Positions 1-11,292 of a DNA stretch of 64,000 nt are shown here, one piece after another (positions within the stretch are counted from its first letter, which is position 1; each line of letters opens with the position of its first letter). Both the position numbers and the translations under genes were made by a program. The notes beneath the pieces were generated by a model that ran no database searches, was not told where the DNA came from, and saw nothing but the letters and a program-made list of their open reading frames with translations. The DNA is from Telmatactis stephensoni (lineage: Eukaryota; Cnidaria; Anthozoa; Actiniaria; Isophelliidae). The stretch is from contig JALIZF010001243.1 of assembly GCA_029948255.1 (NCBI GenBank), forward strand, positions 62,001 to 126,000, written 5' to 3'.

Positions 1-1670
1 CACGGAAAAAACCGTAAACCCAACCACGTAATAAAAGCTTCGTTTTACGAAATTTGCCCTACGTAATAGCCCAGAACCTTTAACCAATATAGTCATTTTT
101 TGACGTAGATTTTTGAATCCTTTGTCATTTTATTTCACCACTATTTCTAGTCCACTATTTCTAGTGTTCGTTTGGAATTTCTAAACACAGTATTTAAAGA
201 CAAAGTTTGGGATCTTCATCTATGAGGCAGCAGTTTCACTGACTCAAGGCGTAGCACAAGGGATCTCACATTACACGAATTCAGAAGAATAATTTTGGTG
301 TCATTTAATTAGATTGTTATTTCACACAGACATACGTTAATATGAACACATTCACCGGCTCAAACATGGCATAAGGGGTCTTATTACATGAGGGAAAAAT
401 TGAAATTCAGCTGAATAATTTAGGTACTATTTAATTAAGTTGTTGTTCCACAAGAACACGTTAACAAGAAAATATTTTTTGTCAAAATTCAATTACAGTC
501 TTTGCAGCTCAAAAAAATGTCACTTTTCAGAAATAGAATAATTTTGAACCTGGCAATTCCATTTCAAGAAACTCAACTATTCATGAAATACCTTTTTTAA
601 TTCATATTCTTAATTGTTTGAGTTCATGGTTTGTTTTACCTGTATGTTTAACTAAAAAGGGAGTCAAGGTTATTAACCGACTTCCGTGTTTAATTCCAGT
701 GTCGTACAGATGGTATACAAGCATTATACTTCCATATGTATTTTGGTCGGAAATGCTCTTTGGGATCTCCCCTAATTAGCTGCCAAAATTGGCATGGCTC
801 AAGTTATTTTTACTGGCTCCGAAAAGATACCAACAAAACATACAAAATCTTACTGTCTGGTAGCGATTTCCGTAAAGTAACAGCATTTGACCGTGAGTAG
901 ACTAAAAGGTACCAACTTCTATGATTTTGACCCCTAAAAGGGGATCATCCCCATCCGGCAATGGGATCCCTCACGGAACACCTGGGAAGGCCAGTGAAAT
1001 GGAGCCCTGGGAGACGGTACCAATTGTTGTATACCTGAACATACGCCCTTTTCGACGGTTAGCAACTTTAAGAATTCTCAGTCTTTAAGATTTCATTTTC
1101 TTGACTGTGGGATTCCTGTTTAGTGCCCGATAGATTATGCGCATCTCTACATATTTCGGTCGGAGATGATCGTCCGGAATTTCCATTCTTATCCCTAAGA
1201 GATACCAAAATAGGCGTGACATGAGCTATTTTTTATCCCTCAAAGGTACCAATAAAACAAATAGACAGACTAGATTTCTTCAAAATGTCACTACTTTTAA
1301 ACTGACAACATTATCCATCAAGGATTATTTTATTCCATCTGTTTGGCGTCGTTGTTGTTTTGAGAACCCAAAAAGGTACCGTTTTTCCTAAAAGTACCAA
1401 CGTCTGCCCGCGAACACCGTAAAAGGCAACAGATACTATGATTTTTTTGATTTTTTAAATTTATTTTTTATTTTTTACTACGATCATCGACCAAAATATA
1501 TCGAAGTCCACCCCACCCCTCCCCCAGGATTATGCTGTTGCTAACAGTAAAGAAGTCGGAGCTGTAGACTTGTTTAAAGCTGATTAAGTATTACCACCCA
1601 ATAGATTGTTGGCGTTCCGGCTCTCAGGGTCTGCATTGAGGGAGGGGCACGCAGCAATTTTGATATTTAA
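1..1670. other. non-coding left flank with degenerate direct repeat
   Basis: I see no supportable exon here. The block around 733-870 is repeated in diverged form around 1145-1280. Both copies carry a 'ttggtcgga' or 'ttcggtcgga' segment followed by 'ggtaccaa'-type motifs. Several 'aaaaggtacc' motifs resemble those in the inverted-repeat element at 45311-45707, so this is probably an old, decayed copy of that family. Confidence 0.35.
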
Positions 1671-1675
1671 AATTT

Positions 1676-2095
1676 ATTGATGTTTGTTGGTAGTCAGTTG
1701 AAATTTTTATCGATGTTTGTCGATAGTTGAAAATTTTATTGATGTTTGTGGGTAGTCGGTTGAAATTTTGGTAGTCAGTTAAAACTTCTAGCTATTGATG
1801 TTGGTAGTCGGTTGAAATTTTTATTGATGTTTGTTGGTAGTCAGTTGAAATTTTTATTGATGTTTGTCGGTAGTCAGTTGAAATTTCTATTGATGTTTGT
1901 TGGTAGTCAGTTGAAATTTCTATTGATATTTGTCGGTAGTCAGTTGAAATTTCTATTGATGTTTGTCGATAGTTGAAAATTTTATTGATGTTTGTGGGTA
2001 GTCGGTTGAAATTTCTATCGATGTTTGTCGGTAGTCAGTTGAAATTTCTATCGATGTTTGTCGGTAGTCAGTTGAAATTTTTATCGATGTTGGGA
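1676..2095. repeat. ~31-34 bp minisatellite, about 13 units
   Basis: A unit reading roughly 'attgatgtttgtcggtag' plus 'tcagttgaaatttct' repeats in tandem with small substitutions (cggtagtcag, gggtagtcgg) and occasional shortened units. It is non-coding and intergenic. Confidence 0.9.
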
Positions 2096-2700
2096 ACGTC
2101 AGTTGAGACTTAAACTAAGTCTATTGTTTGCAGGTTAATTTTAGTCTGATTATTTAGGTAATTTTACAATCGTTTATCGGTTAACCCCAATCCTGACCCA
2201 GTTACTAGGTCATTTTTATGCCAAAAATAGTTAGTCGGCAACAGCTTTCTGCAAGATCAAGTGGCGTCTTAATGTCAGGTTTATATTTCTGATATCACCG
2301 CATGGTTAGCTATCACAGGAACAATAGAACTTCGTTAATACGACTACCTATGGGCCAAAATAATTGAATATACTTTATTCTAAGTTTTATATTAAAAACG
2401 TGTTACATAATTTAGTTAGAATTAAGTGACTATGGCATTGAGAATGTTTATCATGTACAAAGGACGCTATTACTCTTATTATTTGATTAAATACTTTTCA
2501 AAAAGGAATAGAAATAATTACCAACTGACGATAATAAATAAGCATAGATAGAGGCTTTAGAATATATGGTATATTCGGCGTCTATGAGTTTCATTTCCAT
2601 TTTAACAGTTTTAAAATATCCCATTCATTCACTCAATTATTCATTCATTTATTCATATGTCTGTGAGTCAATCTTAAATTCATTTATTCGTCTATTCTTT
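2096..2700. other. non-coding AT-rich stretch
   Basis: No exon, RNA gene or clear element is visible between the minisatellite and the pyrimidine-rich microsatellite. Confidence 0.5.
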
Positions 2701-2717
2701 TCCTCGTTCTTTCTCTC

Positions 2718-2933
2718 TTTTCCTTCCTTCCTTCCTTCCTTCCTTCCTTCCTTCCTTCCTTCCTTCCTTCCTTCCTTCCTTCCTTCCTTCCTTCCTTCCT
2801 TCCTTCCTTCCTTGACTGTTCCTTCTTTTTTTCTTTCTTTGTTTCTCTCTCTTTCTTTCTTTCTTTCTTTCTGTCTGTCTGTCTGTCTTTTTTTCTTTCT
2901 TTCTTTCCTTCCTTCCTTCCTTCCTTCCTTCCT

Positions 2934-2996
<63 letters not shown>

Positions 2997-3060
2997 GTCT
3001 TTCTGTCTTTCTTTCTTTCCTCCCTCCTTCTTCCTCCTCCCTCTTTTTGTTTTCTTTCTT
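2718..3060. repeat. pyrimidine-rich microsatellite (TTCC)n / (TTTC)n / (TCTG)n
   Basis: Long perfect runs of ttcc lie at about 2722-2812, then tttc and tctg runs. The open frames across it on both strands are low-complexity artefacts. Confidence 0.95.
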
Positions 3061-4199
3061 TCCCTTTATTCCTTCCTTTTTTCTTCCATTATTGTCTTGC
3101 TCATTAAACAGAAATAGTCGTGATGTGAATTTATTGGAAGCAAAACCTGGTGTTGTCTGTTTCTGTCTAGCTTGACTCATCATTGTTATCTACGAATAAA
3201 CTCCTTTCACAATTTTCATCCCTCTTCACTCTTGCGATTATTATAGACATCACCTGGTCTCATTATCATTATAAATTAGTCATATACGAACAACATTTCT
3301 TTTATAATCCGTCTTGTTTTTTAATGTAATTGTTGCTAACTCATCATCACCATTTATATCATCATCTCGTCGGCCTCAGCCTTGCCACACGCTGTCCTGT
3401 CCAGGTACCACGTGACAGGGCAGAAAACGTATTGCGCATGTCATGATCAATCCGCGTGCTAGTTTACTGCGGGCGATTTTTTGTTTAAACTATGGCGGAG
3501 TGTAAACATCTTGTTTTCTTGCTGTAACCAAAAAATTAATATCAGAGCCAAAGCCAAATATTTTGAAAAATGGCTTGCCATATTATTTACTCCTCGTAGT
3601 CGGTGCTTACAGCTTTTTTAATCCTGTTACAGTTCGCAGAGCTAAAAAATGCTTTTGCGATTTAAATAGCCGCCATTTTGCTTTTCTCTTCTGATGAACG
3701 TCTTCAACCCTTCGGTCAACATGTCCTGGCAAAGCGATTTTAAATCCAACTGAAGAAAAATTATTTCCAATCAGAAACGAGAGAAAACTTTACTTCCGGA
3801 ACAATTTCCCAGGGCTGACACTGGTGAAAAAGCATTGCGCATGCTCGAAAATTTGGCGGGAATTGGTAGACGCGTTCGTGTTTACAAATGAAAGTACCGT
3901 CGATTCAACTGTCATGTATTATGCGAATTTCTCGTGTACTATTTGACCAGGGAAAGAGAACAACTAAAGCGATGTTTTAGGAAAAAATAAACACTAACTT
4001 TTCACAGACAGCCTTAACTTTCAAGATTTACTAAACCTCCAATGGTTTTATTTAAAACTTCCGAGTATGCGCAATGCGTTTTTCATCTGTGTCCCCAGAC
4101 GTAGTTTTTTGTTCTGGAGAAACGAGCGACAAAATAATGTCCCTTTGTTTCCAAGGATGTGAAAAGTGCTAACTCAAATGACATTTTAATTTTTGTAGA

Positions 4200-6078
4200 G
4201 TTTTCATCAACAAAGTAGCTGGACCAGACATGAATTACCTCGTCGAGTTTTTCCGAGTACAGATTACTGTATCTTTGCTTATTGGATTAGTTTTCATTCC
4301 AAAGGTAATGCAATTTATTGAAAATATAACTCCGAATATTGTTGGGGCCGAATTAGGATCACGAGGGTTAGAATTAGTGATTCCTATAACCTTACATCTT
4401 ATATAACCATGTTTACCATTCCTTTAGCCTACAATAACTTTTACTTCATCAATATTAAGGAGGAAAACTGTTTTAATTTCCGTTACAGTGTAGATTACCT
4501 GTGTACCAGAGTTTTATTTCGCTCCCCTCCTCCCAGAGGGCGAAGGCCTGAGCTGCGAAATTGAGCCTTTTTTCACAGATAATCATTTATGTAAATGTAA
4601 CGCTTAACAAACCTCTCGCTCTCAGGGTAATAGCGTAGTAGCGCGCGAGTTTGGGTAAGGGAAGGGTACTTGAAAATCTCCTCCTTTTCCCTTCCATTCT
4701 CTCCCTTCTCATTCCATTTGTACCGCTACCGCTAGTCTATCAAACATGTAACAAAGCGATCATTAGTAAAATTCATTTTTCAGCGCAAGGAGTACAGAAG
4801 CGCCTTGTTTCAATTAAACGCCTCTTTTTTAATGAGACGCCCTACCTGATATGATCATAGAAATTACTCTCGGGCTATTCCCGGAAATTCCTCCCAATTT
4901 TTATTAGACCAGTTCACGGTTGTATGTTGCTCAATGTCAGCCTTGATTGTGCGTAATATAGCCTTTGGGGTTTTGGTAACGGCTCGTGTAGTGACAAGAA
5001 ATGCACACAAATTAAGCAGGGAGTACTTTAAATTTCCAAATGTTTTTGCTCAAAGTTTTGAATATCTTAGGGAAATTAAAGCTGACATTGATCAATATAT
5101 AACCGCGAATTGGTCTATTCTCTAAGACAAAGGTATTTTTTTACAAAAGATTAAGTGCGATCTCTAGTTGCCAGACCAAAATGTGTTGGTCGTATTAGAG
5201 GGGTGGTCGTGTTAACGGGGTATTTTCTACAAGAGATTACGTGTGACCTCTAGTTGCCAGACCAAAATGTGTTGGTCGTAATAGCGGGGTGGTTGTATTA
5301 ACGGGGCCGGTGACCGTAAGACTGTATTCCACTGTAAGGTTATCAATTCAACAGTAATTTAGGGGTTACCCCTGTATGTTTTATCGAATGAATTTGTTGG
5401 CATTGCTTAGGTTGTTCGCATCATGAAAGGACGAGGAGATGTGTTTGATACAAGTGGAAAACTAGCGTCAATCAAAGGAGCTACATTGAGCATGCGCAAT
5501 ATGAACGCAGGCCCCAGCTCTGAAGGAACTGTGAACCTTGCTCAAGAAAACGAAGAATTAAAGGTAGATTCGCTAGATGGTGAAAATCATATTTTCTCAC
5601 GGACACTGTTAGTGAAATTATGATTCCAAGACACCATGTCAGTGATGCATTTCTCCGCGGTACTGACTGACTGACCGACTGACTGACGGACGGACGGACG
5701 GACTCTCCATTCATCCTTTTCATCAATCGTTCCATCCATTCATTCATTCATCCATCCGTCCATCCATCCATTTATTCATTCATTCATTCAATCATTCTTC
5801 ATTCATTCGTTCGTTCGTTTACATAATATTTTAATCATCTCTTTGTTATTTAGGAAGAAATACGCAAGTTGTATTCCCAGCTAGAGCAGATTAAAACAGC
5901 AAACATGGTTTATGACAATCGCCATTTAAACAGATCAGCCTCTAATCTGAACGCTTCAAGTGCGTCGCTGTCTGAGACCGGAAACAGCTTCTCCACCCCG
6001 AATGCTGCGTCACCGAGAAGAAGCCGAAAAAATCAACGACTTTCTCCGGCGGCCGAACTTGCTAGTGATTTTGTGTGA
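4200..6078 (+). CDS. class C GPCR C-terminus, GABA-B receptor-like (partial, last 3 exons)
   Basis: The last three exons of a class C GPCR are at 4200-4304, 5411-5563 and 5854-6078; the TGA stop is included. The first exon may begin at 4199 or 4201. All three share one frame with phase 0 junctions and good splice sites (aaag|gtaatg, cttag|gttgtt, ttaaag|gtagat, atttag|gaagaa). The first exon ends in a transmembrane helix finishing LLIGLVFIPK, the usual end of class C TM7. It continues into a basic juxtamembrane segment (KVVRIMKGRG) and a heptad region (ENEELKEEIRKLYSQLEQIK), then a Ser/Asn-rich tail ending SDFV. In the family, a coiled coil just after TM7 is typical of GABA-B receptors, where it mediates heterodimerisation; GPR156/GPR158-type orphans are the alternative. 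The extracellular domain and TM1-TM6 were not found. The C-terminal D-F-V fits a class III PDZ ligand (inference). Confidence 0.68.
5145..5312. repeat. two-copy tandem duplication (~75 bp) in intron
   Basis: The segment 'ctctagttgccagaccaaaa' followed by a 'tgttggtcgta' stretch occurs twice, at about 5162 and 5238. Each copy is followed by a 'ggggtggt.gt.ttaacgggg' block. It lies in the intron between the first two class C GPCR exons. Confidence 0.8.
5660..5818. repeat. tetranucleotide microsatellite (gact/ggac/attc/atcc)n
   Basis: Runs of gactgactgac, ggacggacggac and cattcattcatccatcc lie just upstream of the last class C GPCR exon, inside its intron. Confidence 0.9.
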
Positions 6079-8340
6079 CAGCAGTTGAACTGTCTTACTG
6101 AACATGACCGAGTACCTCTTGATCGCTACGAATATGCATCGATTGTTGTTAAGAATATGATACACCTTGTGTAAGAAAAACCAACATTGGCTGAATTTCT
6201 TTGATTGAGTACAAAAAAAGTATCAAATGTTATGGATATTTACCTTTGAGCAAGAAAAATACCACGTGCCGAGCATCTATTGATCAAATCCGAACAAGTA
6301 TGGCATCCATTTTTGAATACGAAAAGAGCCTCGACGACATGTAAAAAATCTTTAATGACGTCATAATGGCGACAGGAGAGCAAATGACCAGGAGACTGAG
6401 ACACGCCGGTCACGTGATGTGACGTATTGCCCCGCATTTTGGCTTAGCTACCAGCGCGCGCTGAACTCGAATTAAAAAAGTGCTTAAATGTGGGACATCA
6501 GATCTAATTTGGTTTCCGAAGGCTTTTATCAGGGCGCACACTTTTTATCAATTGCTGGGTTGCATGTGACGTCACGGCAGCCATCTTGGATGAACTTCAA
6601 CAAAATATTTCTCATTAGCGTCTGTTGTTTGCTCATCCAAAATGGCTACCGCTTCTTTGTCTTTTGATTCCTGAAGGAATGGATGATGGATGAAACCCAG
6701 CAATGCTATCCTGATGGCATTTGATCGATTGTTATTTGACGGACCTCTAAATAGGAATTTAAACAACAAAAATAAATACAAACTGCATCGTGTTACGTCG
6801 ATCACCGAGCACCTGCGTGATTTTCTTGATTTTCTACGACACATATATTTCTTTGATAAGTTCTCTCTAGACAACCTGCAGCTGTTCGCTGGAGGCCACG
6901 GATTGCACAAGATTGCGCATACGGATTGTTAACTCTAGGCCCGCTGCTCCCTACTTTCTTGTCCTATTTTGAGAAAAATTCGACGTATTTTTAACTCTTT
7001 GAGTCCAATTTCTTTCAAAATATAGCAGCTTTTCATTTCATGATTGCGCGCGCACATTTTGCGCGCATATTTTTCAGACAACGTTTCACAAGAGATCATA
7101 ATACTATTATGGTCTCTTGGTTTTATCCATACCAATTTACTGGATTTTATGTCGAACAAAATTTGCTTCAGCGGTTCATCATCACTCATTCTGCACATGT
7201 GTGCGATATATTTTTTGTTCATAGCAGAATGTCTTGATAGGGAGGGCAGGCCCGTCGCAAGCATATTGACAGGGGAGGTTCGATTTCTACCATATTCGAC
7301 TGGGATATAGGGAATGCTTCAGAATGACCTGTATAAGTATCAGAGGTCCAGCTGGCTTTTGGAAAGTGGAATGAAAAATTTTTTAAGGTAACTTATTTCC
7401 GGGAATTTCGACAGTTTTTCTGAATTACTCAAAATTTGAAGCATCGAGCTAATGTAAAGAGTTTATGTAGTTTTCTTTATTGAAGACCAAAATTTTAAGT
7501 CAAGAAAAATTAGAAAAGAAAAATAGAATCCATTAAAAACAGGAAAAAAGAAAAAAGAAAAGTTGTTGGCGCAGCCAGGGCTCGAACCTGTTACCCAAAG
7601 AAATTAGTATGTTAATTATATGCAAAACCCAAAAAATCGGACCATGCATCCAGACAAATCGCTGAATCATCGCATGTTACGTATAGGATGGAGATTTCGG
7701 CCCCTTCCGCGCTATCCGGTAGAATACAGCGAGCTTCGCAGTCAAAGAGGGAGGAAACAGTCGGATCCTAGGCCATAGATAACTGAACCTTACCACTAGG
7801 CTAACTGGTCTACTAAGGGATTTGGAGGACAAAATAACCTAGTGTATTCTGTGAATTAGCTATCTATTGTTGTGCAAATTACGCGATCCCGTGGCGCAGT
7901 TGGAAAACCCTTGAACTGTAAAGCAAGTGAGCAAATGTAAGAGCCGGGTTCGAAACCGGCCGGGGCCCTTTTTTTTTCCCCCTCCGAAATCAAAATTAGT
8001 TGTTACTTAAAAGAAAGAGAGATAGAAAAAAGACAGAAAAAGAAAAAGATTATGAAAAAATAGATAGAAATGGTTTAAAAAAATAAAATGCTGAAGGTCG
8101 GAGTTTTGATAAAACCATGATTCACCAGCATTTCACCAAAGGTTCATTTAGAGAGAAATGCATATAACTGTAGTTTCTTAGGGGGAAGTACTAATATCCT
8201 AGGCTAAGCGGCTATTTTTTGTGGGAAGGGAGGGAGGGGGTTCGTTTGAACCTTTGATCCACCCCAAGCGACGAGCCTGTAGGGTCTTCGTCATCTCACT
8301 CAGACGAGCATCTATTTTAAACCTAGAACGATGTACCAAT
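6079..8340. other. intergenic, no gene seen
   Basis: Open frames of 65-112 codons occur on both strands (for example 6572-6910) but show no recognisable domain or splice context. Short CACGTGA/TGACGT-rich stretches at 6390-6590 look like decayed repeat DNA. Confidence 0.4.
7881..7968 (+). other. tRNA-like sequence followed by T-run (pseudo-tRNA or SINE head)
   Basis: It contains a good A box (tggcgcagttgg) and a B box (ggttcgaaacc), with ccgggttcgaaaccgg forming a T-arm. A run of nine Ts follows directly and could stop Pol III. The acceptor stem pairs imperfectly (gatcccg with cggggcc), and the anticodon arm cannot be folded cleanly; it contains ctgtaaa, the sort of loop seen in tRNA-Tyr(GTA). 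It is more likely a tRNA pseudogene or SINE head than a working tRNA. Confidence 0.35.
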
Positions 8341-8530
8341 GTCATTATCAAATCAAAGTCTAGCAAAGTGATGGAAGTTTATATATGGGTGTCAATGGGT
8401 GTCCAGTGTGCAAACAAAAACAAAGAACAAAGAGATGACTGAGCCATGTCTGAAAAAAAGTTTGCACACTGGACCCCCCATATATAAACCGGCTTGAATC
8501 ACTCAGCTAGACTTTTGACTTGATAATGAC
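8341..8530. repeat. inverted-repeat element (MITE-like)
   Basis: The left arm starts gtcattatcaaatcaaagtc and the right arm ends gacttttgacttgataatgac. The arms match over about 70 bases, including tttatatatgggtgtc opposite the ccccccatatataaa stretch. No coding capacity. Confidence 0.8.
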
Positions 8531-9493
8531 GTTAGCACATCGAAACAAGCATGTTATCCCTAAAATGTAGAATCTTCCTAATCGTATTTTGAATTCAGCA
8601 TAAAAATATAGATGAGCCTCAAATTTAGTATGGAGGACAAGAACTAACTTTCTCGCAATTAGCCCGGCCTTCAGGTTCTCTGGTGAGGGGAGCACTCCCT
8701 TATTCTTTCTTCCCCGGCCCATTGTGAACGAATGAGATGAATTAAAACATCTGCTTATAAAAAGATTAAACTTAATCATTGACATTGCTGACACTACTGG
8801 GACTGTCGGACCACGGTGACAGCTTCAGTAGAGTTAACCGCACCACCCCTCCCTCCACGGAAGTGGGACTGCGGAAGGTAACGGCAATTTTCTCAGATTT
8901 TTTGAGTGGCTTGCATAGGTATTCTACAGTTTAGTAGAAATCACTTCAACCAATGTGACCTGTCGCCTTACGATCGAATTTATCAGCGAGTCGGGACATG
9001 TAAAATTCCATATCGGTGAAGTTATCCCTAACAGTTCTCAACGAAGTCTTTGATTGGCTTATTTGTGCTAAAAATAATCTCGGTACATAAGCTCAAAGAA
9101 GACTAAAAATATTCTCAGTATAAATGGACAAAGATCTCGGACTTGTTTATCTCTGGATCAATGGACCGATCTAGAGCTATGTGTCTTAAGCAGTTGTTTC
9201 TACTTACGACAGCATCATAAATTCGCAGATTACAAAATTGCGTGGAAAATACAAGTATTGCTAATGAGAAGTGCATTATTTAGACTTCTTTAGATATGGT
9301 TTAGTTATCAATCACAACTAGTTAACAACAATTATTTCCTCTAGTTTGTGGAGGCCAAGTTGTTTTTAGCAGCGCTGTTTCTGTCGACCTTAGCAGTTTA
9401 GTAACGTTAGGGAGATTTTTTTTATAAAAAATCAAATGGCTTGAAATCGCTATTGAAGGCCAAGGTCAACAAACAACTCTTCTTGTGAGTCTT

Positions 9494-9566
9494 GTGAGTA
9501 AAAAAAAAAAAAAAGAAAAGAAAAAAGAAAAAAGAAAAAAGAAAAGAAAAAAAGAAAGAAAGAAAA
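9494..9566. repeat. A-rich (AAAAG)n tract
   Basis: An A-run followed by repeated aaaag/aaaagaaag units; simple sequence. Confidence 0.85.
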
Positions 9567-9931
9567 CCTTTAGCAAAAATAGCTTTATTTATCTAAATAA
9601 CATTCAGCTCTCAATGTTTGTATGGGCTTCCTGTGGTATTTCAGGGTATCTGCAGACTTGAAAACTAGTTGTCGATAATTATTTCTTATCGATAACTAAA
9701 ACTCATCGACGCCTAGGCTTCACTAAGGGCCTCCACAAAGGCATAGCTATCGATAACCAGTTATGACTAGCTAGTTCACACAATGAGAAAAAGCCTTGTA
9801 GCTTTTGATAACAAACTGAGATCATTTGAATTTGAGAACAAAGCGATTTTAGCTGTCGATATGTTTGGTTATAATCTATCACAACTAGTTGTCGACAACT
9901 TTCCCCGAGTAGCTCCTAGTCTGGAGGTCTT

Positions 9932-10154
9932 AATAAGCATAAGCACAAGCAACACAAATGTGTGGAAAAAGACAAGTACTGCTAACGAGTAATGATCTTT
10001 TAGGCACAAAAGGGAATGTACTTTTCTTCGAAGGCTCGGGGAGTGGTTGTCCAATTCTTCCGAGCCAAGAGCATTACTCGTTAGCAATACTTGTCTTTTT
10101 CCACACATTTTTGTTAGCGCCGATCTGCGTGTGTTGCTTGCGCTTATGCTTATA
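9932..10154. repeat. inverted-repeat element (MITE-like)
   Basis: The left arm aataagcataagcacaagc plus tgtggaaaaagacaagtact matches in reverse the right arm ending cttgcgcttatgcttata, which includes acttgtctttttccacaca. A related half-copy (gtggaaaatacaagtattgc) lies at about 9243. Confidence 0.8.
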
Positions 10155-10499
10155 AAGTCGTGTGAGAAACGTTATCGATAACAAAACGTAAAATTAAACG
10201 TTATCGTAGTGTCAATTTGGTTATCAAATAAATATTACTGCTCTTCCGCTCCCGTCTCCCCCTCCCAACTCGCCCCCATTTCCGCTCGCCCTCATTTTCT
10301 AGCTCCTGGAGGATAAAGTGCACTGCTCACAGTATCTAGGAAAGACTTGGAAACGATGTGTTTTAAAATATAGACACTCTGCATTTCCCAAATTTTACTT
10401 GACATTAGCTGCGATGTTAGTCAGCAAATGCTAAACAGCTTGACGTCAGAGATCAGACCATGCCAAAAAAGGCTTACGGGAATCCCCCCATGAAGTGTC

Positions 10500-10892
10500 T
10501 TCCTGTTTTTGGTCGCAGTTGCCAAGGTAACGTGTTGGACGTCAATTAGTTCAATGAATACTGAAAGACAGCACAACGGAGTTAATCAAGTATTACACTT
10601 GAGACGACGCAGCAGACGATGCTAAAACTACAATGGAAATCTCTTCTTGTCTAAGCAGTAAGTCATTTTGTTGAAATTCAGCCTGTATCTTTCAGCTTTG
10701 AGATTCGATTGATAACATGGCTCTAGGATATCCCTAACACTAGAGCTAACGGTTTTGTTTCCTTTGTATTGGGATAAAAACAAAAGACTTCAACAGCGCA
10801 CGCAAGTGTGCCTGATGTAAAAATGGCCCCTCGATCTCTGATAAATGCGACTGACCTTTATTCTCATTTTGTCATAGCAAAATTAAAAGGCC
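10500..10892 (+). promoter_or_regulatory. putative 5' UTR intron of the CARD gene
   Basis: A strong donor (agca|gtaagt, exon end 10657) and an acceptor (gtcatag|caaaatt, exon start 10878) would make an untranslated first exon joined 15 bases before the ATG at 10893. The start context gccATGg is excellent. If transcription begins upstream of 10633, an ATG there opens an 18-codon uORF that crosses the splice and overlaps the main start codon. This is inferred from splice-site quality only. Confidence 0.35.
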
Positions 10893-11292
10893 ATGGAAAA
10901 CGACCCACCTGACGAACTACACACTGATTATAATGAATGTCTCGTGTTTTTGGAATCTCGAAATGATACTTGCTCACAACTGGGCAACGTCTTGAAGAAC
11001 GTCCAGAGCTTTTGCCAACTTGACTGCCTTTTGCACACCTTAACAACGTTAATTCAACCCCATGAAATCGGCGACATTCTCGTCTTTCTGAGGTCACTAG
11101 AAGTGCTAGATGTCTCCGATTGCGAGAAGATTAGCAATAAATATGTTCACCAAACGACAGCCGAAGAAGTGACAGCATTGGTTGATGCAGTGAGCACCAA
11201 AGGCCCTCATGGCCTGTGGTTTATTGTCCACGCATTACAAATAAAACATCCAGAATTTTTCTTTCAAATGCATGGAGACATTGAATGTTGTG
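10893..11292 (+). CDS. exon 1 of scaffold gene: CARD domain
   Basis: This exon encodes 133 residues with a death-fold pattern: helices rich in Leu/Cys, TAEEVTALVDAVSTKGPHGL, then FIVHALQIKHPEFFFQMHG. The KGPHxxxxFxxAL...HPELF-type ending is typical of CARDs. It ends phase 1 at gttgtg|gtaagt. Confidence 0.8.

Noticed and set aside
2566..3183. 183- and 163-codon open frames on opposite strands
   Set aside because: Both are translations of the (TTCC)n/(TTTC)n microsatellite; low complexity, no splice context.
6572..6932. Overlapping 112- and 80-codon frames on opposite strands
   Set aside because: No recognisable domain, no splice sites that fit, composition like surrounding repeat DNA.
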